50,126 nt of DNA from GCA-2716065 sp036123135 (GTDB taxonomy: Bacteria > Bacteroidota > Bacteroidia > Flavobacteriales_D > Parvicellaceae), in assembly GCA_036123135.1 (NCBI GenBank), contig JAZADZ010000080.1, positions 1 through 50,126 of the forward strand, given 5' to 3'. Position 1 is the first letter of the stretch, and each line of letters begins with the position of its first letter. The notes below the pieces were generated by a model that did no database searches, had not been told where the DNA came from, and was given only the letters and a program-made list of their open reading frames with translations. The position numbers and the translations under genes are program-made. This document shows positions 1 to 7,994 of this stretch, piece by piece.

Positions 1-1302
1 ATAGACCTGATTTTTAATTTCTCCTCGCTTCTCTATACATAAATTCATAATGGATCCGACGTATTCAGATTTTGTAATTACTTGAGCGTTAATGTAAGGT
101 TCCTCAATCCAATCTAAAGTGGAAGGATCGGGAAGCTCTGAAGGGTTGTTTACAATGATTTCTGAAAGATCTTTTTTGAGGTATACTTTATAAGATACAT
201 TGGGAACTGTTGTTATAACAGCCATATTGAACTCTCTATCTAATCTCTCTTGAATAATTTCCATGTGAAGCATTCCTAAAAACCCACAGCGAAAACCAAA
301 ACCTAAAGCTGCAGAGGATTCAGGTTCAAATACCAATGAAGCATCGTTCAGTTGAAGTTTTTCCATTGAGGTTCTGAGCTCCTCATAATCGTCAGTATCT
401 ACAGGATAAATGCCAGCAAAAACCATTGGTTTAACGTCTTCAAATCCTTTGACTGCAGTTTCGCATGGGTTCGATATAGATGTAATGGTGTCTCCAACTT
501 TAACCTCGTTGGCTTTTTTCACCCCGCTAATGATGTATCCAACATCACCAGTTTTAACTTCATTTTTTTGAACTAGATCCATTTTTAACACACCTATTTC
601 GTCTGCAGAATATGTTTTTCCAGTATTGAAAAATTTAACTTCTTGACCTTTTTTGAGTACACCATTCAGAACTCTATAATATGCGATTATCCCTCTAAAA
701 GAATTGAAAACAGAATCAAATATCATTGCCTGTAAAGGAGCGGTTTCATCTCCTTTAGGAGCAGGGATTCGATTTACAATAGCTTGTAATATTTTATCAA
801 CTCCGAGTCCTGTTTTTCCACTAGCTGGAATAACTTCGTCTATTCCACATCCAATTAAATCTACAATCTGATCGGTAACTTCCTCAGGCATTGCACCTGG
901 TAAGTCCATCTTATTCAAGATCGGAATAATCTCAAGGTCATTGTCAATGGCAAGGTATAAATTAGAAATTGTCTGAGCTTCAATTCCCTGAGAAGCATCA
1001 ACAATAAGAAGGGCACCTTCGCAAGCTGCAATTGAACGAGATACTTCATAAGAAAAATCTACATGCCCTGGGGTATCGATAAGATTTAGTACGTAATCCT
1101 GGCCATTTTCGGAGTAATTCATTTGAACAGCATGACTTTTGATAGTGATGCCTCTTTCTCTTTCCAAGTCCATGTCATCAAGAGCTTGTTCTTTCATGTC
1201 TCTTTCAGAAATTGTTCCTGTCATTTGAAGCAAGCGGTCAGCTAGTGTACTTTTTCCATGATCGATGTGAGCGATTATACAGAAATTTCTAATGTTTTTC
1301 AT
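1..1302 (-). CDS. lepA: Elongation factor 4 (LepA), C-terminus cut by window edge
   Basis: Ribosome-associated translational GTPase that back-translocates or remodels stalled elongating ribosomes. The reading frame starts at ATG 1302 and runs off the left edge without a stop, giving 434 of the roughly 600 residues expected. Visible motifs in order are the P-loop AHIDHGKST near residue 11, the switch region with RERGITI, DTPGH (G3), NKMD (G4) and ASGK (G5). After them come the LepA-type domains, including the GFRCGFLGMLHMEI signature. The last about 165 residues, including the LepA-specific C-terminal domain, lie outside the window. It is divergent from metF. A TACTTTTG box sits 6 bases before the ATG, so the mRNA is probably almost leaderless. 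Confidence 0.97.
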   Translation of the reverse strand, partial: MKNIRNFCIIAHIDHGKSTLADRLLQMTGTISERDMKEQALDDMDLERERGITIKSHAVQMNYSENGQDYVLNLIDTPGHVDFSYEVSRSIAACEGALLIVDASQGIEAQTISNLYLAIDNDLEIIPILNKMDLPGAMPEEVTDQIVDLIGCGIDEVIPASGKTGLGVDKILQAIVNRIPAPKGDETAPLQAMIFDSVFNSFRGIIAYYRVLNGVLKKGQEVKFFNTGKTYSADEIGVLKMDLVQKNEVKTGDVGYIISGVKKANEVKVGDTITSISNPCETAVKGFEDVKPMVFAGIYPVDTDDYEELRTSMEKLQLNDASLVFEPESSAALGFGFRCGFLGMLHMEIIQERLDREFNMAVITTVPNVSYKVYLKKDLSEIIVNNPSELPDPSTLDWIEEPYINAQVITKSEYVGSIMNLCIEKRGEIKNQVY

Positions 1303-1308
1303 AGAACG

Positions 1309-1316
1309 CAAAAGTA
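1309..1316 (-). promoter_or_regulatory. Putative -7 box of lepA promoter
   Basis: Reads TACTTTTG on the minus strand, a perfect match to the Bacteroidota -7 consensus TAnnTTTG. Only 6 bases separate it from the lepA ATG. I see no good TTG -33 element at the usual distance. Confidence 0.6.
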
Positions 1317-1472
1317 ACGTTTACCTGTAATAAAAAGAAACGAATACATAAAATCAAGCTGATTGTTCAACTTTCTTTTGAAAATAAAATCTATATTGTT
1401 TAACCTTTTCATCGAATTAAATGTTGGTGTCTCCTTGCGAATAACAGTATTATCAATTTAATTTGTTGTTCT

Positions 1473-1480
1473 CAATTTTG
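1473..1480 (+). promoter_or_regulatory. Possible -7 box of metF promoter
   Basis: CAATTTTG differs from TAnnTTTG only at the first base and lies 3 bases before the metF ATG at 1484. A start this close would make the transcript leaderless. Confidence 0.35.
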
Positions 1481-1483
1481 TAC

Positions 1484-2434
1484 ATGAAAGTAACTGAATA
1501 CATTTCCAATAGTAAGGATACCATTTTTTCCTTCGAGATATTACCCCCGCTGAAAGGAAAGGGAATTGACGATTTATACGCTGCCATTGATCCTCTTATG
1601 GAATTTAATCCACCCTTTGTCAATGTTACTTACCACAGGGAAGAGTACCAATACAATGAGATGGGTAATGGTCTATTAAAGAAAGTTTCTGTTCGAAAAC
1701 GTCCCGGAACGGTTGGAATATGTGCAGCCATAATGAATAAATACAAAATCGATGCGGTTCCTCATCTTATTTGTGGTGGTTTTTCCAAGGAAGAAACAGA
1801 AAGTGCGTTAATTGATTTGAAGTTTCTTGGCGTTGATAATGTCCTGGCATTGAGAGGAGATCCCATAAAAAGCGAACAGGTTTTTTCACCTGCCAAAGGT
1901 GGAAACGCTTATGCATCAGACCTTATTAGTCAAATGGATGATATGAATCAAGGAAAATATTTACATGAAGAAACTGTAAATAATCCTTCCAACTTTTGTA
2001 TTGGAACTGCTGGTTATCCCGAAAAACATTTTGAAGCGATGAACATGAGCACCGATCTCAACTACTTAAAAATGAAGGTTGATGCTGGTGCTGATTTCAT
2101 AGTTACTCAGATGTTTTTCGATAACTCAAAATACTTCTCGTTCGTTGAAAAATGTAAAAGTATAGGAATCGACGTACCCATAATTCCAGGACTAAAGCCT
2201 ATTACTAGTTTAAGACACATTTCATTTCTCCCTAAATTTTTTCATATCGATTTTCCTGAAGCATTATCTATTGAACTTTCAAAATGTAAAACAAACGAAC
2301 AAGTGAAGCAGGTCGGAAAAGAGTGGGGAATCAATCAAACTAAAGAACTAAAAGAAATGGGCGCTCCTGTAATTCATTTTTACACCATGGGTCGAGGTGA
2401 GTCTGTAAAGAATATTGCAAAAGAAGTATTTTAG
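1484..2434 (+). CDS. metF: Methylenetetrahydrofolate reductase
   Basis: FAD-dependent reduction of 5,10-methylene-THF to 5-methyl-THF, which feeds methionine synthesis. The protein of 316 residues has the family motifs: FSFEILPP near residue 17 with the catalytic Glu, a LRGDP loop, GTAGYPEKH, and TQMFFD. I chose ATG 1484, because the longer reading from TTG 1463 adds seven residues (MLFSILY) before the conserved MKVTEYI start and overlaps the likely promoter. It is a single gene, divergent from lepA, with no terminator visible after it. Other one-carbon genes in the window are thyA, folA and gcvP. Confidence 0.95.
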   Translation: MKVTEYISNSKDTIFSFEILPPLKGKGIDDLYAAIDPLMEFNPPFVNVTYHREEYQYNEMGNGLLKKVSVRKRPGTVGICAAIMNKYKIDAVPHLICGGFSKEETESALIDLKFLGVDNVLALRGDPIKSEQVFSPAKGGNAYASDLISQMDDMNQGKYLHEETVNNPSNFCIGTAGYPEKHFEAMNMSTDLNYLKMKVDAGADFIVTQMFFDNSKYFSFVEKCKSIGIDVPIIPGLKPITSLRHISFLPKFFHIDFPEALSIELSKCKTNEQVKQVGKEWGINQTKELKEMGAPVIHFYTMGRGESVKNIAKEVF

Positions 2435-2523
2435 CACCAAAGCTTATTCATTACTTTTTAACAGCAGCAACAAAAGAACTTTTTTTCCTCCAAATCGTTC
2501 TGTTTACTGATAATACCTATTTT

Positions 2524-2531
2524 TATTTTTG
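2524..2531 (+). promoter_or_regulatory. Possible -7 box for the small secreted protein
   Basis: TATTTTTG fits TAnnTTTG, 24 bases before the ATG at 2556. A second, weaker TAAATTTT lies nearer the start codon. Confidence 0.35.
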
Positions 2532-2555
2532 AAATTTGATGCGTAAATTTTTTAG

Positions 2556-3044
2556 ATGTCATGGAATAAGTATATCGTTGTAGCACTACTTTTATTACCT
2601 CTAGAACATGTAACTGCTCAACAATCTAAAAAAATCAAATTTAAAGTTCACCTAAAAAGTGCTGAACTTTATGTAAAAAAACTTAAGAATTCAACTTATT
2701 TTATTCATCAAGATGGCATATTGATTGATTCCATATTTACTAAAAAAAATACAATTTATTTATCGTTATACAGTGGCCACATATACAAGGTAACTTTTAG
2801 TAAAAAAGGATTTACCAACAAGCATATAATTGTAAATACCATTGACGTTCCAGGAGGTAAAAAATTAAAGCTTAAAGCAGATATTACTTTATTTAGACCA
2901 CAAAAAAATTGGGAAATCGATTTTTTAGAACATCAACCCGTATCAATAGCCAGCTACAATTTTGTAAAGAGAACATTGGCGTGGGATTTCGACTACAACA
3001 GAAGTGTAGTAGAAAAAATTATACTAGCAACAATAAAAAGATAA
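2556..3044 (+). CDS. Secreted protein of unknown function, regulatory-like beta-sandwich
   Basis: 162 residues. A signal peptide is visible (hydrophobic core IVVALLLLPL, likely cleavage after VTA, before QQ). The mature part carries a pattern found widely in Bacteroidota envelope proteins: a DGILIDS segment, then YKVTFSKKGF, a short strand ending in NTIDVPGG, and KLKADITLF. This resembles one carboxypeptidase-regulatory/PEGA-like beta-sandwich repeat. No enzyme motif is seen. It is probably periplasmic or outer-membrane associated, but I cannot assign a role. It converges on sdhB with a single base between the two stop codons. Confidence 0.75.
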   Translation: MSWNKYIVVALLLLPLEHVTAQQSKKIKFKVHLKSAELYVKKLKNSTYFIHQDGILIDSIFTKKNTIYLSLYSGHIYKVTFSKKGFTNKHIIVNTIDVPGGKKLKLKADITLFRPQKNWEIDFLEHQPVSIASYNFVKRTLAWDFDYNRSVVEKIILATIKR

Positions 3045-3045
3045 C

Positions 3046-3798
3046 TTATTTCTTAAATGCAAAGTTGGCAGACAAAAACTCCCTATTCATTCTTGAAATG
3101 TTGTCTAATGAAATTCCTTTAGGACATTCAACCTCGCAAGCACCCGTGTTGGTACAATTCCCAAAACCTTCTTCATCCATTTTGTTCACCATATTCACAA
3201 CCCTGTCTTTCGCTTCAACTTGACCTTGCGGAAGAAGAGAAAATTGAGAAACTTTCGCTGAAACATAAAGCATGGCAGACGAATTTTTGCATGTAGCTAT
3301 ACAGGCACCACATCCAATGCATGTAGCTGCATCGAAAGCTAAATCTGCATTTTCTTTTGGGATTGGGATAGCATTAGCATCTTGTGTATTTCCGGATGTA
3401 TTCACAGAAATGAACCCTCCAGCTTGCTGAATTCGATCCATTGCACTTCTGTCCACAACTAAGTCTTTTATGACTGGAAGTGCAGTTGCGCGAAATGGTT
3501 CAATAAAAATGGTGTCTCCGTCCTTAAATTTTCGCATGTGCAGTTGACATGTAGTAACACCTCTGTCAGGACCATGAGCTTCTCCATTGATGTACAATGA
3601 ACACATACCACATATACCCTCTCTGCAGTCATGATCAAATGCTATTGGCTCTTCTCCCTTAGCTATAAGCTCTTCATTTAGCACATCTAACATTTCTAGA
3701 AAAGACATGTGCTCAGAAACATCAGCAATTGGATAATCAACAATTTTGCCCTTCTCCTCTTTGCTGTTTTGTCTCCAAATTTTAAGATTGAGGTTCAT
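3046..3798 (-). CDS. sdhB: Succinate dehydrogenase/fumarate reductase iron-sulfur subunit
   Basis: Electron-transfer subunit of complex II, linking FAD in SdhA to quinone at SdhC. At 250 residues it has the [2Fe-2S] ligands in CREGICGMC (about residue 58). Two ferredoxin-like clusters follow: CIGCGACIATCK, and the C-terminal CTNTGACEVECPKG. The gene follows sdhA by 6 bases and is surely co-transcribed with it. Order sdhC-sdhA-sdhB is the usual one for the Bacteroidota type-B enzyme, which has no SdhD. Confidence 0.97.
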   Translation of the reverse strand: MNLNLKIWRQNSKEEKGKIVDYPIADVSEHMSFLEMLDVLNEELIAKGEEPIAFDHDCREGICGMCSLYINGEAHGPDRGVTTCQLHMRKFKDGDTIFIEPFRATALPVIKDLVVDRSAMDRIQQAGGFISVNTSGNTQDANAIPIPKENADLAFDAATCIGCGACIATCKNSSAMLYVSAKVSQFSLLPQGQVEAKDRVVNMVNKMDEEGFGNCTNTGACEVECPKGISLDNISRMNREFLSANFAFKK

Positions 3799-3804
3799 AT
3801 TAAA

Positions 3805-6117
3805 TTATTTGTAAGATCTTACTTTAACTTCGATATTATCAAATAAAAGCTCTTCTTTGTGAAGCTTTGCATCTGATGGCTGTCCTGTATACTCCCAAGC
3901 AGAAACATAATTGTACTTTTCATCGTCTCTTTTAGCCTCTCCTTCAGGCGTTGCGTACTCCTCTCTAAAATGTCCTCCACAAGATTCGTTTCTTTCTAAA
4001 GCATCACGTGCAAAAAGCTCACCAAGCTCTAGAAAATCTGCTACTCTTCCAGCTTTTTCAAGTTCTTTATTCATTTGATTATCCTCCCCAGGGACGCTTA
4101 CGTTGTTCCAAAAATCCTCTCGTAATTCCTTTATCTCTGTAATTGCCTCTTTTAGTCCTTTTTCGGTTCTCGCCATTCCACACTTGTCCCACATAATTTT
4201 CCCTAAAATCTTATGATAATAATCAACAGACTTACTTCCACTATTGTTGATTAATTTGCTAATTCTTTCCTTAACAGCATTTTCTGCATCGACAAACTCT
4301 TTGGAGTCAACAGAAATTGGTCCTGTTCTTATGTCATCTGATAAATAATCACCAATTGTGTAAGGAAGAACAAAATATCCATCAGCCAATCCTTGCATTA
4401 AGGCTGAAGCACCAAGTCTATTGGATCCGTGATCAGAAAAATTGGCTTCTCCGATTGCATATAAACCAGGAACGGTTGTCATAAGGTTATAGTCTACCCA
4501 AATTCCTCCCATGGTGTAATGAACAGCAGGATAAATCATCATTGGGGTGATGTATGGATTTTCATCAACGATTTTTTCATACATCTGAAAAAGATTACCA
4601 TACTTAGCTCGAACAATTTCAGTACCAAGTTCAATAACTTTCGATTTGTTGTTGACATCAAATCCTTTCAGTAAAGCTTGCTCTTTTCCGTATCTTTCTA
4701 TTGCAGAGCTGAAATCAAGAAAAACAGCTTCGCCAGTTTGATTTACTCCATAACCTGCATCGCATCGTTCTTTTGCAGCTCGCGAAGCAACATCTCTTGG
4801 AACTAAGTTTCCAAATGCTGGATACCTTCTTTCCAAGTAATAGTCTCTGTCCTCCTCAGCGATATCAACCGCCTTAATTTTGCCAGAACGTAACGCCTCA
4901 ACATCCTTAATGTGCTTTGGAACCCATATCCTACCGTCATTTCTGAGCGACTCGGACATTAACGTAAGTTTGGATTGATAATCTCCAGATCGGGGTATGC
5001 AAGTTGGATGTATTTGGGTGTAACAAGGATTCGCAAAAAACGCTCCTTTTTTGTGAGCTTTCCAAGCTGCTGTAGCATTACTACCCATAGCATTTGTGGA
5101 TAAGAAATATACATTTCCATAGCCTCCAGAGGCTAAAACTACTGCGTGTGCAGAATGCCTTTCAATTTCGCCAGTGACTAAATTTCGAGCTATAATGCCT
5201 CTTGCTTTACCATCAACAATTACCACGTCTAGCATTTCGTGTCTGTTGTGCATGGTAATTTTTCCTCTTGCAATTTGTCTGTTCATAGCAGAATAAGCCC
5301 CTAGTAATAGCTGCTGACCAGTTTGACCTTTTGCATAAAACGTTCTAGAAACAAGTACACCACCAAAAGATCTATTGTCCAACAACCCACCATAGTCTCT
5401 AGCAAATGGAACACCTTGTGCAACACACTGGTCAATTATGTTTGCTGAGACTTCTGCAAGACGATATACATTTGCTTCCCTGGATCTGTAATCTCCACCT
5501 TTGATTGTATCATAAAAAAGACGGTAGGTAGAATCTCCATCGCCCTGATAATTTTTAGCAGCATTGATTCCGCCCTGTGCAGCAATTGAGTGCGCCCTGC
5601 GGGGGCTATCTTGATAACAAAATGTTTTGACATTGTAACCAAGTTCAGCCAAGGTTGCAGAAGCTGAACCACCTGCTAAACCAGTTCCAACGACTATGAC
5701 GTCTATGTTTCTTTTGTTAGCAGGATTCACTAAATTAATTTTGTCTTTGTACGTAGTCCATTTGTTTTTGAGCTCACCATCAGGGACCTTAGAATTAAGG
5801 ATGGTAGAAAAATCAGTTTTTAAATCTTGAATTGGAAGCTCCTGAATTCTAAAAGCCTCAACTTTTTCAATGAGTAACATGTTTTTTTTCTCGTGATCTG
5901 GATCGGAAGGTTTGACTGGAAAACGATTAGAGTTTTTATGCCAATCGGTGTCCCAATCTTTAAGTTTACACTTTACCCCAGTACTCTTTTTGATAATTTT
6001 AGCCTTTGAAGAATCAGGGTCTTTATGGTAGTAACGAATACAAATCATCAATTCTTCGGATGTCTTGTACTCAGACTTTGGTTTTCTGTAGTTAAGAGAA
6101 AATGTAAGCTTGTTCAT
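3805..6117 (-). CDS. sdhA: Succinate dehydrogenase flavoprotein subunit with extra N-terminal arm-like domain
   Basis: Catalytic FAD subunit oxidising succinate to fumarate. The core, about residues 106-770, is standard: Rossmann motif VVGTGLAGG near 142, the HSIAAQGG FAD-attachment segment near 176, IHPTCIP, and RRYPAFGNLVPRDVASRA. The core alone is about 665 residues, the normal Bacteroidota length. Residues 1-105 are additional and do not belong to the family. They resemble a tyrosine-recombinase arm DNA-binding domain. The position where SdhA normally starts (before LNSKVPDG) reads ATC, so no conventional start exists there. The only other in-frame ATG close to the core is at 5880 (residue 80). 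A perfect TACATTTG box lies 17 bases before ATG 6117, which supports the long start. Confidence 0.93.
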   Translation of the reverse strand: MNKLTFSLNYRKPKSEYKTSEELMICIRYYHKDPDSSKAKIIKKSTGVKCKLKDWDTDWHKNSNRFPVKPSDPDHEKKNMLLIEKVEAFRIQELPIQDLKTDFSTILNSKVPDGELKNKWTTYKDKINLVNPANKRNIDVIVVGTGLAGGSASATLAELGYNVKTFCYQDSPRRAHSIAAQGGINAAKNYQGDGDSTYRLFYDTIKGGDYRSREANVYRLAEVSANIIDQCVAQGVPFARDYGGLLDNRSFGGVLVSRTFYAKGQTGQQLLLGAYSAMNRQIARGKITMHNRHEMLDVVIVDGKARGIIARNLVTGEIERHSAHAVVLASGGYGNVYFLSTNAMGSNATAAWKAHKKGAFFANPCYTQIHPTCIPRSGDYQSKLTLMSESLRNDGRIWVPKHIKDVEALRSGKIKAVDIAEEDRDYYLERRYPAFGNLVPRDVASRAAKERCDAGYGVNQTGEAVFLDFSSAIERYGKEQALLKGFDVNNKSKVIELGTEIVRAKYGNLFQMYEKIVDENPYITPMMIYPAVHYTMGGIWVDYNLMTTVPGLYAIGEANFSDHGSNRLGASALMQGLADGYFVLPYTIGDYLSDDIRTGPISVDSKEFVDAENAVKERISKLINNSGSKSVDYYHKILGKIMWDKCGMARTEKGLKEAITEIKELREDFWNNVSVPGEDNQMNKELEKAGRVADFLELGELFARDALERNESCGGHFREEYATPEGEAKRDDEKYNYVSAWEYTGQPSDAKLHKEELLFDNIEVKVRSYK
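5803..6117 (-). other. Integrase arm-like N-terminal extension fused to SdhA
   Basis: Residues 1-105 of the SdhA reading frame. The pattern is a short basic beta region (LTFSLNYRKPKS), a strand LMICIRYYHKD, a K-rich turn leading into KKSTGVKCKLKDW, a charged loop, and a helix with LLIEKVEAF. A strand pair followed by STG and W, then a helix with spaced leucines, is what I know from the arm-type DNA-binding N-termini of Bacteroidota phage and ICE integrases. No core-binding or catalytic integrase domain follows. Resemblance is by eye only. Confidence 0.6.
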
Positions 6118-6127
6118 ACTTGGTTTA

Positions 6128-6273
6128 TGTGTTACAAATGTATTGTAAAATTAATTAAAATCAGATTAAAACTCTAAAAAATTAAAATCTTTGTAACACA
6201 ATGTTTACATCTGTTATTTAAAATGATTCTAAACAATTTGTACACATTGACTTGAAATGAGTTAGTGTTACAA
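6128..6273. repeat. Three copies of TTGTAACAC between sdhC and sdhA
   Basis: TGTGTTACAAA at 6128-6138 and its exact reverse complement TTTGTAACACA at 6190-6200 form an 11-bp inverted repeat around 51 bp. A third partial copy, GTGTTACAA, is at 6265-6273 and overlaps the sdhC stop. The first copy overlaps the -7 box of sdhA. The set could be binding sites for a protein, a weak long-loop hairpin, or remnants of an integration site. Confidence 0.6.
6135..6142 (-). promoter_or_regulatory. Putative -7 box of sdhA promoter
   Basis: Reads TACATTTG on the minus strand, a perfect TAnnTTTG, 17 bases before ATG 6117. It lies inside the sdhC-sdhA gap of 150 bp, so sdhAB may be transcribed separately from sdhC. 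Confidence 0.55.
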
Positions 6274-6957
6274 GTGGTTATGAGTAACATAATGGAAAAC
6301 AGCAACGAAAATAAAACCAGCTGGTATTAGAATCGCAAAAAGGTAGCTTAGCTTAGATAGTAAAATTTTATTGTTGTTTTTTCTAAAACCAACAGATTGA
6401 AAGGAGGATTGAAAACCATGCATTAGGTGAAGGGATAAGAAAATGAATGCAACTACGTACGCAACAACTCTGACTGGAGAAACAAACTTTTCATGAAGTT
6501 CGTGGTAATAGCGAAAACTTCCATCTGAAAGCTTTCCAGACATATCTCCAATGACATATTTAGTAGAGATTTCAGGAATCCAAAAATCAATAAAATGTAG
6601 CACCAAAAAAGCAAGCACAGTAAGACCAGAAATAATCATGTTTCTTGACATCCAAGAGGAATTTGCAGCTGGTTTATTAAATGCATATGAAACATCCCTT
6701 GCCTTTCTATTTCTGTACTCCAAAAACATCCCCATAACAAAATGAAAAACCACTGCGAAAATTAAAACAGGTTGCAGTAGAAACTGCACAATAGGATTAG
6801 TACCCATAAAATGAGACGTTTCATTGAACAGTTGCTCACTGAAGACAGACATTGTATTGATGGTAAGATGCTGAAGCAAAAAAACCATGAGAAAAAAGCC
6901 AGAAAGCGCCATTAACACTTTGTAACCAATTGATTTATAGAATGATGAGCTACTCAT
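6268..6957 (-). CDS. sdhC: Succinate dehydrogenase cytochrome b subunit (type B, diheme)
   Basis: Membrane anchor of complex II. At 229 residues it has five hydrophobic helices. Histidines typical of the b558 family lie in or next to the helices: LLQHLTIN, VVFHFVMG, VLHFIDFW, SLHLMHGFQ and VFHYVTH. These would bind two hemes and the menaquinone site. The family is a single fused C/D-type subunit, so no SdhD is expected. The start is ATG 6957 with a TATTTTTG box 17 bases upstream. The 150-bp gap to sdhA is longer than usual for this operon. Confidence 0.95.
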   Translation of the reverse strand: MSSSSFYKSIGYKVLMALSGFFLMVFLLQHLTINTMSVFSEQLFNETSHFMGTNPIVQFLLQPVLIFAVVFHFVMGMFLEYRNRKARDVSYAFNKPAANSSWMSRNMIISGLTVLAFLVLHFIDFWIPEISTKYVIGDMSGKLSDGSFRYYHELHEKFVSPVRVVAYVVAFIFLSLHLMHGFQSSFQSVGFRKNNNKILLSKLSYLFAILIPAGFIFVAVFHYVTHNHL

Positions 6958-6974
6958 AGTCTAGAAAATTTCCA

Positions 6975-6982
6975 CAAAAATA
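6975..6982 (-). promoter_or_regulatory. Putative -7 box of sdhC promoter
   Basis: TATTTTTG on the minus strand, matching TAnnTTTG, 17 bases before the sdhC ATG. Confidence 0.5.
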
Positions 6983-7025
6983 TCTTATTGTTTAGATCTA
7001 CACCTTTTTTAACAAAATTAATTGG

Positions 7026-7994
7026 TTATTTAGAATCATTCAAAACTTGTTTAAAATTATTGTCGTCTATGAAAAATTTTTTGATTTTTCGAATGAGAAC
7101 TTCTGCCATTTTAAGTTTTGAATTATGGGTCCATCCAGCGATATGGGGCGAAAAAATAACATTGGTTTTGCCTTTAAGCTCATCCATTACTTTATTTGGG
7201 GCTAATCCCTCAAAAGTTTCTTTTTCAAATTCCAACACATCCAAACAAGCTCCAGTTACGATTCCACTATTAATTGCTTTTAATAAATCATTTAAGACAA
7301 CTGACTGCCCTCTTGCAGAATTGATTAAAATAAATGGTTTTTTAAACTTTTTTAGAAAATTAAAATCCACCATTTTAATTGTTTCATCCGTAAGAGGGGT
7401 ATGTAAGCTAAGTACATCTGTTTTTTCAAAAATTTCATTTAATGAAACTTCCTTAGCAAAGGAATTCGAAAAATTAAACTTATACTTATCATACGCAATC
7501 ACTTCAACGCCCAAACCAGATAATTTTTCAGCAAAACAACTTCCCATAAAACCATAACCGATAATACCAACAGTTTTGCCTTTCAGCTCGTACCCCCTGT
7601 TTTTTTCTCGATTCCATTTACCATTTCTGACTTCATTGTCCGCAGCAATTAAATTAGTATGCAATACCAATAACATTCCTAATATATGTTCAGCAACAGC
7701 ATCTCTATTGCCCTCAGGTGATCTTAAAACATTGATTTTTTTTAATTTACAGTAACTCGTATCAATATTTTCTAAACCAGCGCCAGGCCTAGCGATAAAC
7801 TTTAAATTTGTTGCTTTAGATAAAATAGTTGCATCTAAAATAAATTTACTACGAACAACTATACCATCGAAAAGATGAATTTGGTCAACAAATTCAGATC
7901 GGGTCCAGTTAAATCCTTCTACAACAACCCAATTCCATTTTAAAAACTGCTGGTGAAACAATTCATGAACTCGGTCTAAAAGCAAAATTTTCAT
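7026..7994 (-). CDS. D-isomer specific 2-hydroxyacid dehydrogenase
   Basis: NAD-dependent oxidoreductase of the phosphoglycerate/D-lactate dehydrogenase superfamily, 322 residues. The Rossmann motif GIIGYGFMG is near residue 143. The catalytic Arg is in NSARG, the Glu region follows GACLDVLEFE, and the catalytic His is in SPHIAGWT. It lacks a C-terminal ACT domain, so it is a short form. It could be a SerA-like phosphoglycerate dehydrogenase, but the substrate cannot be read from the sequence. Its ATG overlaps the mgtE stop by 4 bases (ATGA), so the two are co-transcribed. Confidence 0.9.
   Translation of the reverse strand: MKILLLDRVHELFHQQFLKWNWVVVEGFNWTRSEFVDQIHLFDGIVVRSKFILDATILSKATNLKFIARPGAGLENIDTSYCKLKKINVLRSPEGNRDAVAEHILGMLLVLHTNLIAADNEVRNGKWNREKNRGYELKGKTVGIIGYGFMGSCFAEKLSGLGVEVIAYDKYKFNFSNSFAKEVSLNEIFEKTDVLSLHTPLTDETIKMVDFNFLKKFKKPFILINSARGQSVVLNDLLKAINSGIVTGACLDVLEFEKETFEGLAPNKVMDELKGKTNVIFSPHIAGWTHNSKLKMAEVLIRKIKKFFIDDNNFKQVLNDSK

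Noticed and set aside
2909..3223. Open frame on the plus strand across the end of the small secreted protein and sdhB
   Set aside because: It is a shadow of two real genes; no signal or known motif.
5878..5880. ATG at residue 80 of SdhA as the true start
   Set aside because: It would still leave about 25 non-family residues, and the TACATTTG box and full arm-like pattern support the start at 6117. It cannot be excluded experimentally.
6988..7557. 189-codon plus-strand open frame opposite the 2-hydroxyacid dehydrogenase
   Set aside because: Antisense to a clearly conserved gene and has no recognisable motif.
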